DNA of 64,000 nt from Niameybacter massiliensis (GCF_001282685.1 NZ_LN875034.1:374157-438156); one strand, 5' to 3'. Shown: positions 35,301 to 42,263, counted from the stretch's first letter. Program-made: numbers and translations. Notes: a model not told the origin generated them from the sequence alone.

Positions 35301-35435
35301 ACACTAGGTATGCCAGTTAAGTCATGGCAAGAATCAGACTTAATGGAACGTCCAGAGGGTGAACTTCATACAAATGAAGCCATCACACTTGAATTCGGAC
35401 CATATGAAGTTAAGACTGTACTAATTGAATTATAG
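32313..35435 (+). CDS. GH38 alpha-mannosidase, cytoplasmic
   Basis: 1040 residues, no signal peptide. An N-terminal beta domain (1-about 235) precedes the catalytic domain: zinc ligands His248 and Asp250 in 'CIGHTHIDVAWLWR', nucleophile Asp360 in 'YLWLPDVFGYSWALPQ'. 'LTHQFHDIIPGSSIREVYED' marks the three-helix bundle, and C-terminal beta-sandwich domains follow. Class II cytosolic enzymes of this kind release alpha-mannose residues of N-glycans without needing secretion. It acts after import and, together with GH130, would strip the mannose part. Last gene of the locus, followed by a terminator. Confidence 0.95.
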   Translation: MFLTDRKLEARLYELAGYRYRDIIPFESLLSKEDTSGITNPEVPTSFACWDLMAVGERWSGRDLYLWLHKTISVPKEWEGKKVLGIFDFGETGAGSNSGFESLLYMDGKPYQGVDSNHKEAFLPEGVAGTDVDFTFRLWSGLEGGGTPRPQEHRINRADLAWLDEKVDDLFYMTRVILETLKELNEFDPMIPHLRSALDRAYKLIDWSYPGSEEFYASVHAADDLLNELIDGMDKNSLVKVKCIGHTHIDVAWLWRLKNTKEKCARSFSTVLRLMEQYPEYTFLQTQPQLYEYIKEDYPEMFEKIKAKVQEGKWEADGGMWVEADCNLTSGESLTRQILVGGKFFREELGQEIKYLWLPDVFGYSWALPQILKKSGIPMFMTTKISWNQYNRMPHDTFKWRGIDGSEVLTHFITAPEPWSQKGSWFYTYNGHLTPKIVKGVYDAYRNKELTDEMLISYGYGDGGGGVNRDMLELRRRIDKMPGLPTLETGKASDYFEGLQEKVANTDEYVHTWDGELYLEYHRGTYTSQAYNKKMNRFLENYYRKVEWLTVLEALEKGNIADAAQDTLTEGWKIILTHQFHDIIPGSSIREVYEDSHVNYEKAENIAKEVETKALNHIVAKEAKKWTIVNSTNWERSDEAFIAHEGEGHFVDAEGNVLTSQKTHNGSVVYVDKVPALGWKTITLVEKEAANANVEAFSFNDKCVETPFYTVVMNEAGHITSLVDKEVNREVLAAGARANVIQMFEDKPLAHEAWDVDIFYQEKMREVTDLTRMEVTEVGPLQMVIRLEWKYMNTTIKQDMIFYKEDKRIDFKTWVDFRERKQLMKVAFPVDIRATYATYDVQYGNVQRPTHWNTSWDWARFETVAHKWVDLSERNYGVSLMNDCKYGHDIKDNVIRLTLLKSATHPDTEQDQGEHEFTYSLLPHANSWVDADTEKRAYFLNNPLQVVEGAAKTDSYSFLNVDNNFIEVDAIKRSEDGKHLVVRAHEYTGGKQRATFTLGMPVKSWQESDLMERPEGELHTNEAITLEFGPYEVKTVLIEL

Positions 35436-35449
35436 GATTTTATAAAGAA

Positions 35450-35475
35450 GGGCTCACCAAGCGGTGAGCTCTTTT
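35450..35475 (+). terminator. Intrinsic terminator of the glycan locus
   Basis: A 9-bp stem (35450-35458 with 35463-35471) with one G-U pair and a four-base loop, followed by TTTT. Confidence 0.8.
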
Positions 35476-35563
35476 AATGTTAAAAGAAGGTATTTACAGT
35501 ATATTTTAAATAGATTATACTATTTTTAATGCTAAAGACTAAGGTTTTAGGGGGAAATGAGAG

Positions 35564-35932
35564 ATGGATGAGAAGGAATATATCAAACAATTAGAAGAGA
35601 GAATCACTGCTTTAGAGGAGAAGCTTAATAATATTGGGGTTGGAGTTAATGGGAATATTACTATGACCCAATGTTCTATTCATAATCTAGATACGAGACA
35701 CGAGTGTGATATAAAGTTAGGGAATTGTTCAATTGGTGATATCCAAATAGGAAGAAATTGCGACATAAATGTAAAAGAGTGCTCAATCGGAACAGCCATT
35801 AACTGTGATGTTGATGAAGCAGAAGATCGTATTGAAGAGTTAGAAGAGCGCTTAGAGGAATTGGAAGAGAATATGGACGAGCTAGTATCTAAAATGGAAG
35901 AAGTAGAAGAAGAGCTTGATGAAGTAGAGTAA
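35564..35932 (+). CDS. Coiled-coil protein with a Cys-Ser-Ile/Cys-Asp-Ile repeat core
   Basis: 122 residues, soluble, very acidic at the C-terminus. A helical N-terminus (about 1-25) and a long C-terminal coiled coil (about 85-122, Glu-rich heptads) flank a core of short repeats in which CSI and CDI alternate about every 10 residues (TQCSIHNL, HECDIKLG, GNCSIGDI, RNCDINVK, KECSIGTA, INCDVDE). The core could form a small beta-helix or a metal or disulfide site. I recognise no family. GGGG precedes the ATG. Confidence 0.65.
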   Translation: MDEKEYIKQLEERITALEEKLNNIGVGVNGNITMTQCSIHNLDTRHECDIKLGNCSIGDIQIGRNCDINVKECSIGTAINCDVDEAEDRIEELEERLEELEENMDELVSKMEEVEEELDEVE

Positions 35933-36085
35933 TTAGACATGCTAGGTATTAATACAATGAACTATATCACAAGTAAGTACATGCCTTAAACAAATGCTTT
36001 TAAATGAACTATAGAATTTTAAAAACGCATAAAGAAGGTGTGTATGAAGAATAATAAAGGGGAAAAAGCACAAAGGAGATTTTTA

Positions 36086-36529
36086 ATGAAGTATATAGTA
36101 ATTTCCCCAAAAAATAAATGTATGTGTTATGAGTATGCAGAGCAAGTTGCAGAGTATTGTATGGAAAAAGACAATGATTACTTAGATCGTTACTGTAAGG
36201 ATCAGCAGTTAGAATATCAAAATATGACGCCTGTTGAGATTGGTTATGCCTATACAACAATAGGAGCAGAGCATGCAGGTTGTAGAGTATATGAAACAAA
36301 AGAAGTTATAAAAGCAATGGCAGAGGAAGCTGTAGAAACAGAACTTATTTTAGAAGCCAAAACATTTTTTGATGATCATAGACGTATGCATGAAGTAGAT
36401 TGTCCAGGCTACTTAGAAGATATACTTGTAGGTGTCACACCTATACCTTTAAGTAGCCTTTCAGGTAATGTATATAGCTGTGAAAATATAGATGGTGCAA
36501 GTAAGGAAAGAACCAATCCAGGAGTATAA
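36086..36529 (+). CDS. Small soluble protein of unknown function
   Basis: 147 residues from the ATG at 36086, which has AAAGGAG at proper spacing; an ATG 16 codons upstream lacks one. It has a Met/Cys/Tyr-rich N-terminus (KNKCMCYEYAEQVAEYCMEK) and helical middle and C-terminal parts, with no signal peptide or membrane segment. I recognise no family. Its good start, normal composition and following terminator support a real gene. Confidence 0.6.
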   Translation: MKYIVISPKNKCMCYEYAEQVAEYCMEKDNDYLDRYCKDQQLEYQNMTPVEIGYAYTTIGAEHAGCRVYETKEVIKAMAEEAVETELILEAKTFFDDHRRMHEVDCPGYLEDILVGVTPIPLSSLSGNVYSCENIDGASKERTNPGV

Positions 36530-36552
36530 TAGAAGATAAATCATAGGTTGAT

Positions 36553-36583
36553 AAAAAGGACTACCATTTGGTGAGTCCTTTTT
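36553..36583 (+). terminator. Intrinsic terminator
   Basis: AAAAAGGACT (36553-36562) pairs with AGTCCTTTTT (36574-36583). Confidence 0.85.
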
Positions 36584-36759
36584 ATATTGAAGTCTATTAG
36601 TATTTTAATATGGAGTTATCAAGGCTGAAACAATTAATGAAAGAGGATTAAAGATCTAGAAAAAACGGTATAAGTAAGATTTGAATTGCTCCTAGAATAA
36701 GGTTATATTATATTTATAGATGTTATTAAAAGTCTAATAACATAAGGAATTACAAGGGG

Positions 36760-36793
36760 TTGACAGAGTGCAACCTCAAGTTGACAAAGTGCA
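36760..36793 (+). promoter_or_regulatory. Tandem TTGACARAGTGCA direct repeats
   Basis: Two copies of TTGACA(G/A)AGTGCA begin at 36760 and 36781, 21 bases apart (two helical turns), 75-105 bases before the XRE gene. Each contains a perfect -35 hexamer, but no good -10 follows at 17 bases. A regulator site is likely. The remainder of the 36584-36866 gap shows nothing else. Confidence 0.45.
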
Positions 36794-36866
36794 TGGGTCA
36801 GATGATAGAGAATGCTATGTTGGCTTGCTAGAATATAGAGGACAAAAATAAATAGGAGGTCAACAT

Positions 36867-37658
36867 ATGACATTTGGTGAAAAGTTATTTAAGTTAAGGA
36901 AAGAAAAAGGGTTATCTCAAGAAGCTTTAGCAGAGCAGCTGAATACATCAAGACAAGCTGTTAGTAAGTGGGAAAATAATCAGGGATTTCCTGAAACAGA
37001 AAAATTATTAATGATAGGAAATATCTTTGAAGTATCTATTGATTATTTACTTAAGCATACTACAGAAGCAACGTATCAAGAGGAGAAAGGGTATTATGTT
37101 AGTCAAGAAATGGCGGAAGGTTATTTAGCTCATGAACATAAGCAGGCTAAATATATTTCAGCAGGGATTGGTCTATTGATTTTATCAACAATACCTTATT
37201 TAATTTTTAAGGAATCACCTACAATCTATATTTTATTTACAATTATTATTGCAACGTTAGGAATTGGTACGATTGTCACAGGTGGTATGATGGAGGATAC
37301 AAAGTATAAAGTACTTAAAAATGAGCAGTTAATCTTTGATCAACATTATCTTAAAGTATTACAAGAAGGATATAATAACTTACGTAAGAAATACATGATG
37401 CTTGCTATAGTAGGTACATGTTTGCTTGTGGCAGGAGGGTTACCGTTCTTGTTGAGCAAAAAACAACTTGTAGAGGCAACGATTATATCAAATTATTATC
37501 CAGGTTGTGTATTCTTTATTGCTGTGGGAGCTTATATATTAGTTCGCATTATTTCAGTACAAGAAGCTTATGAAATATTAATAAGGAATGAAGAGTATAC
37601 CAATCGATTAGGTTTTAAATTACTTAGAAGAGTGCGTAAAAAAGTGGATGAACTTTAA
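36867..37658 (+). CDS. XRE-family regulator with membrane domain
   Basis: 263 residues. The N-terminal Cro/CI-type HTH reads 'LRKEKGLSQEALAEQLNTSR', followed by 'QAVSKWENNQGFPETEKLL'. After a linker, residues about 95-240 hold two pairs of membrane segments. Such membrane-anchored XRE proteins are common in clostridia and may respond to envelope conditions. AGGAGG precedes the ATG. The paired repeats upstream suggest autoregulation (inference). No obvious target gene is adjacent. Confidence 0.85.
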   Translation: MTFGEKLFKLRKEKGLSQEALAEQLNTSRQAVSKWENNQGFPETEKLLMIGNIFEVSIDYLLKHTTEATYQEEKGYYVSQEMAEGYLAHEHKQAKYISAGIGLLILSTIPYLIFKESPTIYILFTIIIATLGIGTIVTGGMMEDTKYKVLKNEQLIFDQHYLKVLQEGYNNLRKKYMMLAIVGTCLLVAGGLPFLLSKKQLVEATIISNYYPGCVFFIAVGAYILVRIISVQEAYEILIRNEEYTNRLGFKLLRRVRKKVDEL

Positions 37659-37665
37659 AAGCACA

Positions 37666-37726
37666 ACAAGCCACTCTAAATCTACCTTCCCTCTGAAAAA
37701 ACATAGGTAGATTTAGAGTGGCTTGT
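37666..37726 (+). terminator. Long hairpin after the XRE gene
   Basis: A perfect 22-bp stem (37666-37687 with 37705-37726) begins 8 bases after the stop codon. No T run follows directly, so it may be an mRNA end-stabiliser as well as a terminator. Confidence 0.65.
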
Positions 37727-37821
37727 GTATTGTGGCAAAGTATGAAGACTCCATATAAGGAATGCACATTCTTAAGGTATGGAATTTAATGTAGTAGGAT
37801 GCGTTGACTAGGCTTAATTAG

Positions 37822-38134
37822 GTGCGCCTGTGTTGGGGTTCCGTAGGTGAAAGAGCTTATGAGAAGTTATCACTGTCGGTTGCCAAGTCGGCTGGCCGCA
37901 TTAAGGAGCTTCGTAGCAGACTACATGATTAAAGTTGATAGCCTATTGAATGTGACTGAAAGGAATATGTAGACTTCTTATAGTAACTTATCTAGGAGAT
38001 TGCCACCATCTTTTAGATAAGTGCCTAAAAATAAATGCATCCATACCAGCAGAGGGAGACTAGAACTTCACAATCTATTTTTAGTGGTATAGAAGGAAAG
38101 TGGCCTAGGATAACTTTCTTTCTATACTTTTATA
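37822..38134 (+). ncRNA. Candidate structured RNA or 5' remnant of a group II intron
   Basis: No credible open frame occupies 37660-38403. From GTGCGCC at 37822 the sequence is richer in GC than its flanks. Three strong helices follow one another: 37986-37994 with 38014-38022 (9 bp, with a further AGAT/ATCT helix inside), 38025-38033 with 38076-38084 (9 bp) and 38087-38101 with 38113-38127 (15 bp, one G-U), the last followed by CTTTTAT as in a terminator. GTGCG is the usual first bases of bacterial group II introns, but I see no domain V and no reverse transcriptase. Identity is unresolved. From 38135 to 38403 I see only a 7-bp hairpin near 38192-38218. Confidence 0.4.
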
Positions 38135-38403
38135 TTAGAAAGCTTGTAATTGAAATGATGTGTAAGTTGAGTGTTTATTGATACTATAGTTATACAGGAA
38201 ACGTGCCCCTCTGTATAGAGTTAAAAATTCATAAAATTTAAAATAATTAAGAGGGCAAAATAAACTTCTCTTTGGTGATTTTTTTCCTAGAAATCATGAA
38301 AGTGAATTTCCAAGGGAGAGGGTATAAAATAGAGGGGATTGTACAAAATGTATAGTTGAAAAATATTGGGCTAGCAATATGCACAAAGGGCAATCTAAGC
38401 CCC

Positions 38404-38850
38404 TTATTTTGCAAGAATAACTAAATCCTCTAAAGCTTGGAATCCATTTTTTTCATAGAATGTCTTTGATGGATAGCTTCTTTCAGTATTTAAGATTATA
38501 CCATTCATTCCTTGTAATTTAATATCAACTTCGATTAGTTTTAAAAATTTACTGCCTATTCCCTGCCCTTGTAATTTTGTTGCTATACAAAATTCATCTA
38601 TATAATACTCCATTCCATTTATCCAAGGTTTCATCATCCCTATACTTAGTGCTATAACTTGGGTATCTATTATTCCAATATATCCAATGAAATAGTTATT
38701 TTTTAAATGATTTTCAAAAAAAGTAGTGACTTGTTCTCGTGATTCATAGACATCATTCCATGGTTCTTGAGAAAAAGTCTGAATGAATAAATCTACACAT
38801 TGATCCAGTCGATCTTCTTCTAATCGAATAAGCTCTAATTGTTCTATCAT
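38404..38850 (-). CDS. GNAT family N-acetyltransferase
   Basis: 148 residues. It has a typical GNAT core: the acetyl-CoA-binding 'TKLQGQGIGSKFLKLIEVD' and the C-terminal 'TERSYPSKTFYEKNGFQ'. A GAGGTG site precedes the ATG. The substrate is unknown; 'FTQEPWNDVYESREQ'-type N-termini (here FSQEPW) occur in aminoglycoside 6'-acetyltransferase-like members, but no resistance function can be claimed. It is monocistronic, downstream of a terminator. Confidence 0.85.
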   Translation of the reverse strand: MIEQLELIRLEEDRLDQCVDLFIQTFSQEPWNDVYESREQVTTFFENHLKNNYFIGYIGIIDTQVIALSIGMMKPWINGMEYYIDEFCIATKLQGQGIGSKFLKLIEVDIKLQGMNGIILNTERSYPSKTFYEKNGFQALEDLVILAK

Positions 38851-38906
38851 ATTTGCACCTCATCAAATTTTATATAAAATATCTATTTTATTTTTATTAT
38901 ACATAG

Positions 38907-38986
38907 AAAAGCTAGAGCGGACGAGTATTCTATAAATTTTTTCACTAAGGTGAAACAATAAGAATAGCTCGAAGGCTCTAGCTTCT
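38907..38986 (-). terminator. Long imperfect inverted repeat, probable terminator
   Basis: AAGCTAGAGC..CGAG.ATTCT (38909-38930) is mirrored by AGAAT.GCTCG..GCTCTAGCTT (38961-38984). It lies just past the stop of the small membrane protein gene (minus strand), with T-rich sequence following. Confidence 0.6.
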
Positions 38987-38998
38987 TTTGTGTATATT

Positions 38999-39340
38999 TT
39001 ATTGTAGATTAAGCTTGTGATAGGTATACATCCCACGTACCATTGCTATAGCCATTAGAATAAGTGCTATGATGCCAGTGATAATAGAAAGAGTGGATGC
39101 AAGTGTAATGAAATAATGCTTAAGTGTTACAAGCCAAAGTATAAAAGGCATAATAAGCAAGCTAACCATATGAATAGATGTGGTTTTGCGTAGGTAAAAA
39201 GTATAACCTACGGTACTTACAGCTAAACAGCCTAGTGCAAGCAGTGTATATAAAGGTGTTTGTGTTTGGTAGAAGAAGTACCCTAAAAGAGGTAAAAAAG
39301 CAAGTCCTATACCAAGTGTATAATCTGTAGTGTTGTTCAT
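38999..39340 (-). CDS. Small four-helix membrane protein, unknown
   Basis: 113 residues with four hydrophobic segments, for example 'GLAFLPLLGYFFYQTQTPLY' and 'ASTLSIITGIIALILMAIAM'. An AGGGGGA site precedes the ATG. No family recognised. It stands alone between terminators. Confidence 0.65.
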   Translation of the reverse strand: MNNTTDYTLGIGLAFLPLLGYFFYQTQTPLYTLLALGCLAVSTVGYTFYLRKTTSIHMVSLLIMPFILWLVTLKHYFITLASTLSIITGIIALILMAIAMVRGMYTYHKLNLQ

Positions 39341-39615
39341 GTTGATTCCCCCTAGAAAAAAACTTAAACTTCAGTTAATGTATATACATTATACAATAAA
39401 ATCAAATAAAATAAAGTATTTTTATTAAAAGTGTAAAAATGGGTGTGAAATAGATAAAATATATTTTATAAATTAATATAAAACATAAAATATTTTGGAT
39501 TAGAGTAGTGAATTATAGCTAGTTGAAGGCTTTAGAATTAGTGCATATAGTATGAAATAGAGAAGAAGAGTAGAGAAAAAATAAATTAGTTATAGAGATA
39601 ATAATTAATGTTTGA

Positions 39616-39650
39616 TATAATAGTACACAAAAAACCACATGAAACCACAA
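39616..39650 (+). promoter_or_regulatory. deoR-type gene promoter -10 and paired operator
   Basis: TATAAT (39616-39621) is followed 10 bases later by two direct repeats, AAACCACAT (39632-39640) and AAACCACAA (39642-39650), one helical turn apart. The same pair occurs before the fuc operon (42184-42202). The position just downstream of the -10 suits repression by the encoded regulator. Confidence 0.65.
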
Positions 39651-39675
39651 TTTGAGAGAGGGGCTGAAAACGAAT

Positions 39676-40449
39676 ATGCTAGCAATAGAGAGACAAAGGA
39701 TCATACTAGATAAGTTACGTGAAGATGGCGCAGTACGTGTAGTTGATTTGAGTAAGCTATTTGATGTGACAGAAGAAACGGTAAGGCGTGATTTGGATAA
39801 ACTAGAGAAACAAAATTTGCTTAAGAAGACATATGGGGGAGCGGTTTCTTTAGAAAATGATGAGAAAGAAGTAGAAGAGCATCCTTTTGAATATCGTATC
39901 AAGCAAAATTCGGAGAGTAAGGACAAGATAGGTAGGGCTATTGCTGATCTCATCCAAGATGGAGAAATCCTAATGGTAGATTGTAGTACAACATGTTTAG
40001 AAGTCTTAAGCCATATAGAAGAACAAAAGAAAGTTACAGTTATTACAAATGGACTAAGTACTATGACACTAGCAAGTAAGCTGAGTCACTTGACTTTAAT
40101 AGGCACTGGGGGAACTTATAGAGAGAAATCTATCTCTTTTGTAGGTCCAACTGCCAAGAATAATATTAAGAGTTATTATGCAGATAAGGCTATTATATCC
40201 TGTAAAGGGATAACCAAAGAGCGTGGTGTTATGGAGTCTAGTGAGTTTGAAGCGGAGATTAAACAAAGCTTTATAGAATCTGCAAAAGAAACTATTTTAG
40301 CAGTAGATCATCAAAAGATAGATAAAAGTGCCATACATCGTTTGATAGGGCTAGAGAAAATTCATTATATCGTAACAGATGAGCCACTAGATGAAGAATG
40401 GTTAGAGGTATGTCGTAAATATAATATCAAACTTATTATAGCTAAATAG
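39676..40449 (+). CDS. DeoR-family repressor, probable fucose-operon regulator
   Basis: 257 residues from the ATG at 39676; a TTG at 39652 overlaps the ribosome binding region. The N-terminal DeoR HTH reads 'VVDLSKLFDVTEETVRRDLD', then the linker 'KTYGGAV'. The C-terminal sugar-phosphate-binding DeoRC domain contains 'ILMVDCSTTCLEVLSHIEE' and 'IGTGGTYREKSISFVGP'. The shared AAACCACAT pair here and in front of fucA-fucI-kinase makes fucose metabolism the likely target, with fuculose-1-phosphate or a relative as inducer (inference). Confidence 0.9.
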   Translation: MLAIERQRIILDKLREDGAVRVVDLSKLFDVTEETVRRDLDKLEKQNLLKKTYGGAVSLENDEKEVEEHPFEYRIKQNSESKDKIGRAIADLIQDGEILMVDCSTTCLEVLSHIEEQKKVTVITNGLSTMTLASKLSHLTLIGTGGTYREKSISFVGPTAKNNIKSYYADKAIISCKGITKERGVMESSEFEAEIKQSFIESAKETILAVDHQKIDKSAIHRLIGLEKIHYIVTDEPLDEEWLEVCRKYNIKLIIAK

Positions 40450-40491
40450 GGGAATAAATAAAGTTAATGATAGCAGAACGTATTTGTTGAA

Positions 40492-40560
40492 AAGGGGCTG
40501 TCGTACTAAGAATATACATACAATAGGTTGTGGTGTTTATTCTTAGTACGGCAGCCCCTT
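40492..40560. terminator. Bidirectional terminator
   Basis: A 23-bp stem with one G-U pair (40492-40514 with 40538-40560) lies between convergent genes. Confidence 0.8.
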
Positions 40561-40586
40561 AGATATTTATAGTTTAAACATTGCAA

Positions 40587-41111
40587 TCAGTCTTCTAGTA
40601 AGAAAAATAAATTTTTGTACGGACAGTAGTCTTTCTCACTTCCAGGTTCAATATTGCTTGGAGTGTAGATAAGTGCTCTATCTTTCCAAAAGAGCAAGCT
40701 GCGGATCATCTCTTCTTTAGTTTGAATGTTAGTATCTTCAGGTTCTTTTTCAGATTTACCTCCTGGGTACATGGTGATGAGTTCATAAGCATCTTCAACT
40801 TCTTTAGATTTTCTAAGAATGCACATGACTTGATAACTATATCCAGGTGCTTTGCCTTTGACAAAGCGTGTATAGAGTTCTCTTTCAAGTCGTTTAGCGT
40901 AGACAATTTCATCTTGGTCAGTTGTCTCAAGTAGCATGCTATAGCCTATAGGTTCTTCGAAGGTGGTAACAATGCGCTCTACATCTTCTGTTAGTTGCTT
41001 GAAGGTACCCTTTTCTTGGAGAAGGTCTAAAGTTTTCTCCCAACCGTGCAAAAATTCTTTATCATGACAAATCATATGACTTTTTAATGCTTCTGTAAGT
41101 ATAATGTTCAT
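40587..41111 (-). CDS. Protein of unknown function
   Basis: 174 residues, soluble, with a GGAGG site before the ATG. The segment 'YQVMCILRKSKEVEDAYELI', followed by TMYPGGK, recalls the C-terminal strands of small RNase-like (BECR-fold) domains in which a '..AYELVTMYPG' pattern recurs, but this is a visual resemblance only. A Cys/Tyr-containing tail (KDYCPYKNLFFLLED) ends the protein. It is monocistronic, convergent with the deoR-type gene. Confidence 0.6.
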   Translation of the reverse strand: MNIILTEALKSHMICHDKEFLHGWEKTLDLLQEKGTFKQLTEDVERIVTTFEEPIGYSMLLETTDQDEIVYAKRLERELYTRFVKGKAPGYSYQVMCILRKSKEVEDAYELITMYPGGKSEKEPEDTNIQTKEEMIRSLLFWKDRALIYTPSNIEPGSEKDYCPYKNLFFLLED

Positions 41112-41289
41112 TTAGTATCCTCCATTGATGTCGTCAAAAGTTATACCATTTAAGAACTAGTATTGTCTAGAATGATGGTATTCTATGTAGAAGTTTTGTA
41201 TAAGTATGAGGATACAATTTTGCATGATATACTAAGATGAACTATTAGACTTTTGTCAGATAAAATTTTGTTAGGAAGGAAAAGAGATA

Positions 41290-41907
41290 ATGCAATATAT
41301 TTTCATTCATGGACTGGGACAAAGTGTATCAAGTTGGGATGATACTATTGGCTATTTAACAGAACGTGAACATGTTATTTGCCCTGAGGTATCTTCATTT
41401 ATAGAAGGTGAAGAGGTTACCTATAAGAATTTGTATCAAAATTTCGCCAGATATTTAAATAGTCTTCATGAGCCGATTAATTTATGTGGGCTTTCATTAG
41501 GAGCAGTTATGGCATTAAACTATGCTATAGATTACCCTACTAAAGTGCAGTCATTAACATTAATTGCAGGACAATATAAAATGCCTAAAACATTACTAAA
41601 GCTACAAAGTATGATTTTCCGCTTGATTCCAGAGAGGGCTTTTGGGGATATAGGCATGGGGAAGAAGGATTTTATTGAATTAACTGGTTCAATGGTAGAG
41701 CTTGATTTTGGCAGTCATCTACAAGGGATAGCTTGTCCAGTGCTTATAGTATGTGGAGAAAAAGATCCGGCTAATAAGAAGGCTGCAAGAGAATTAGCTG
41801 AGTATATAAATGGGGCACAACTCCAATTTATAAAAGATGCAAAACATGAAGTGAATACTGATACGCCACAAGTATTAGCAGAAATACTTAATCATTTTTA
41901 TAACTAA
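41290..41907 (+). CDS. Alpha/beta hydrolase
   Basis: 205 residues. The oxyanion-hole motif is 'FIHGLGQSVSSWD', the nucleophile elbow is GLSLG ('NLCGLSLGAVMALNYA'), and the acid lies in 'VCGEKDPANKKAA'. The His is in 'IKDAKHEVNTD', so the catalytic triad is complete. A short lid ('LLKLQSMIFRLIPE') is present. Cytoplasmic esterase or lipase-like enzyme, substrate unknown. It lies between two terminators and is probably monocistronic. Confidence 0.85.
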   Translation: MQYIFIHGLGQSVSSWDDTIGYLTEREHVICPEVSSFIEGEEVTYKNLYQNFARYLNSLHEPINLCGLSLGAVMALNYAIDYPTKVQSLTLIAGQYKMPKTLLKLQSMIFRLIPERAFGDIGMGKKDFIELTGSMVELDFGSHLQGIACPVLIVCGEKDPANKKAARELAEYINGAQLQFIKDAKHEVNTDTPQVLAEILNHFYN

Positions 41908-41952
41908 TAAAAGGAGTGACTTCATTTAGATGATGAAGTCACTCCTTTTATT
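41906..41952 (+). terminator. Intrinsic terminator of the hydrolase gene
   Basis: A perfect 20-bp stem (41906-41925 with 41933-41952) starting at the stop codon. Confidence 0.85.
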
Positions 41953-42040
41953 AGTTTATAGATAAAATCAGTAAAAAGTATCTTGGTAAATAAATTAGTA
42001 AATATCAGTAAAACAGAGTTTGTGTGGTAAAATATACAAA

Positions 42041-42080
42041 TAACCAGCGAAAACCTAAGCGAATACTAGGTTTAATGGTT
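42041..42080 (+). repeat. Nested inverted repeat upstream of the fuc operon
   Basis: AAACCTA (42051-42057) pairs with TAGGTTT (42067-42073), and outside it TAACCA pairs with TGGTTA. It lies about 60 bases upstream of the promoter's -35 element, so it is not a leader hairpin of that transcript; it may be a regulator site or the end of another short RNA. Confidence 0.4.
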
Positions 42081-42141
42081 AAAAATGATGAAATAAATTA
42101 ATTAATAGTATGAATAAAAGTTAAAAATACTGAAAAATATA

Positions 42142-42170
42142 TTGCGTGTTTTATAATTAGGTGATAGTAT
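42142..42170 (+). promoter_or_regulatory. Probable fuc operon promoter
   Basis: TTGCGT (42142-42147), 17 bases, TAGTAT (42165-42170), placed just before the paired AAACCACAT operator. Confidence 0.5.
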
Positions 42171-42183
42171 AACATCATAGACA

Positions 42184-42202
42184 AAACCACATAAAACCAC
42201 AT
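42184..42202 (+). promoter_or_regulatory. Paired DeoR-type operator of the fuc operon
   Basis: AAACCACAT at 42184-42192 and again at 42194-42202, 10 bases apart, matching the pair in front of the DeoR gene at 39632-39650. Confidence 0.7.
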
Positions 42203-42263
42203 AAACAAAGAATATGTTTGTGTATGAGATAAAAAATCAAACATTTAATAAAGGAGCAAAGGG

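Noticed and set aside
36760-36810. Standard promoter using either TTGACA before the XRE gene
   Set aside because: No acceptable -10 hexamer lies 16-18 bases downstream of either copy.
38404-38850. Aminoglycoside acetyltransferase
   Set aside because: Only general GNAT motifs are present; resistance cannot be inferred.
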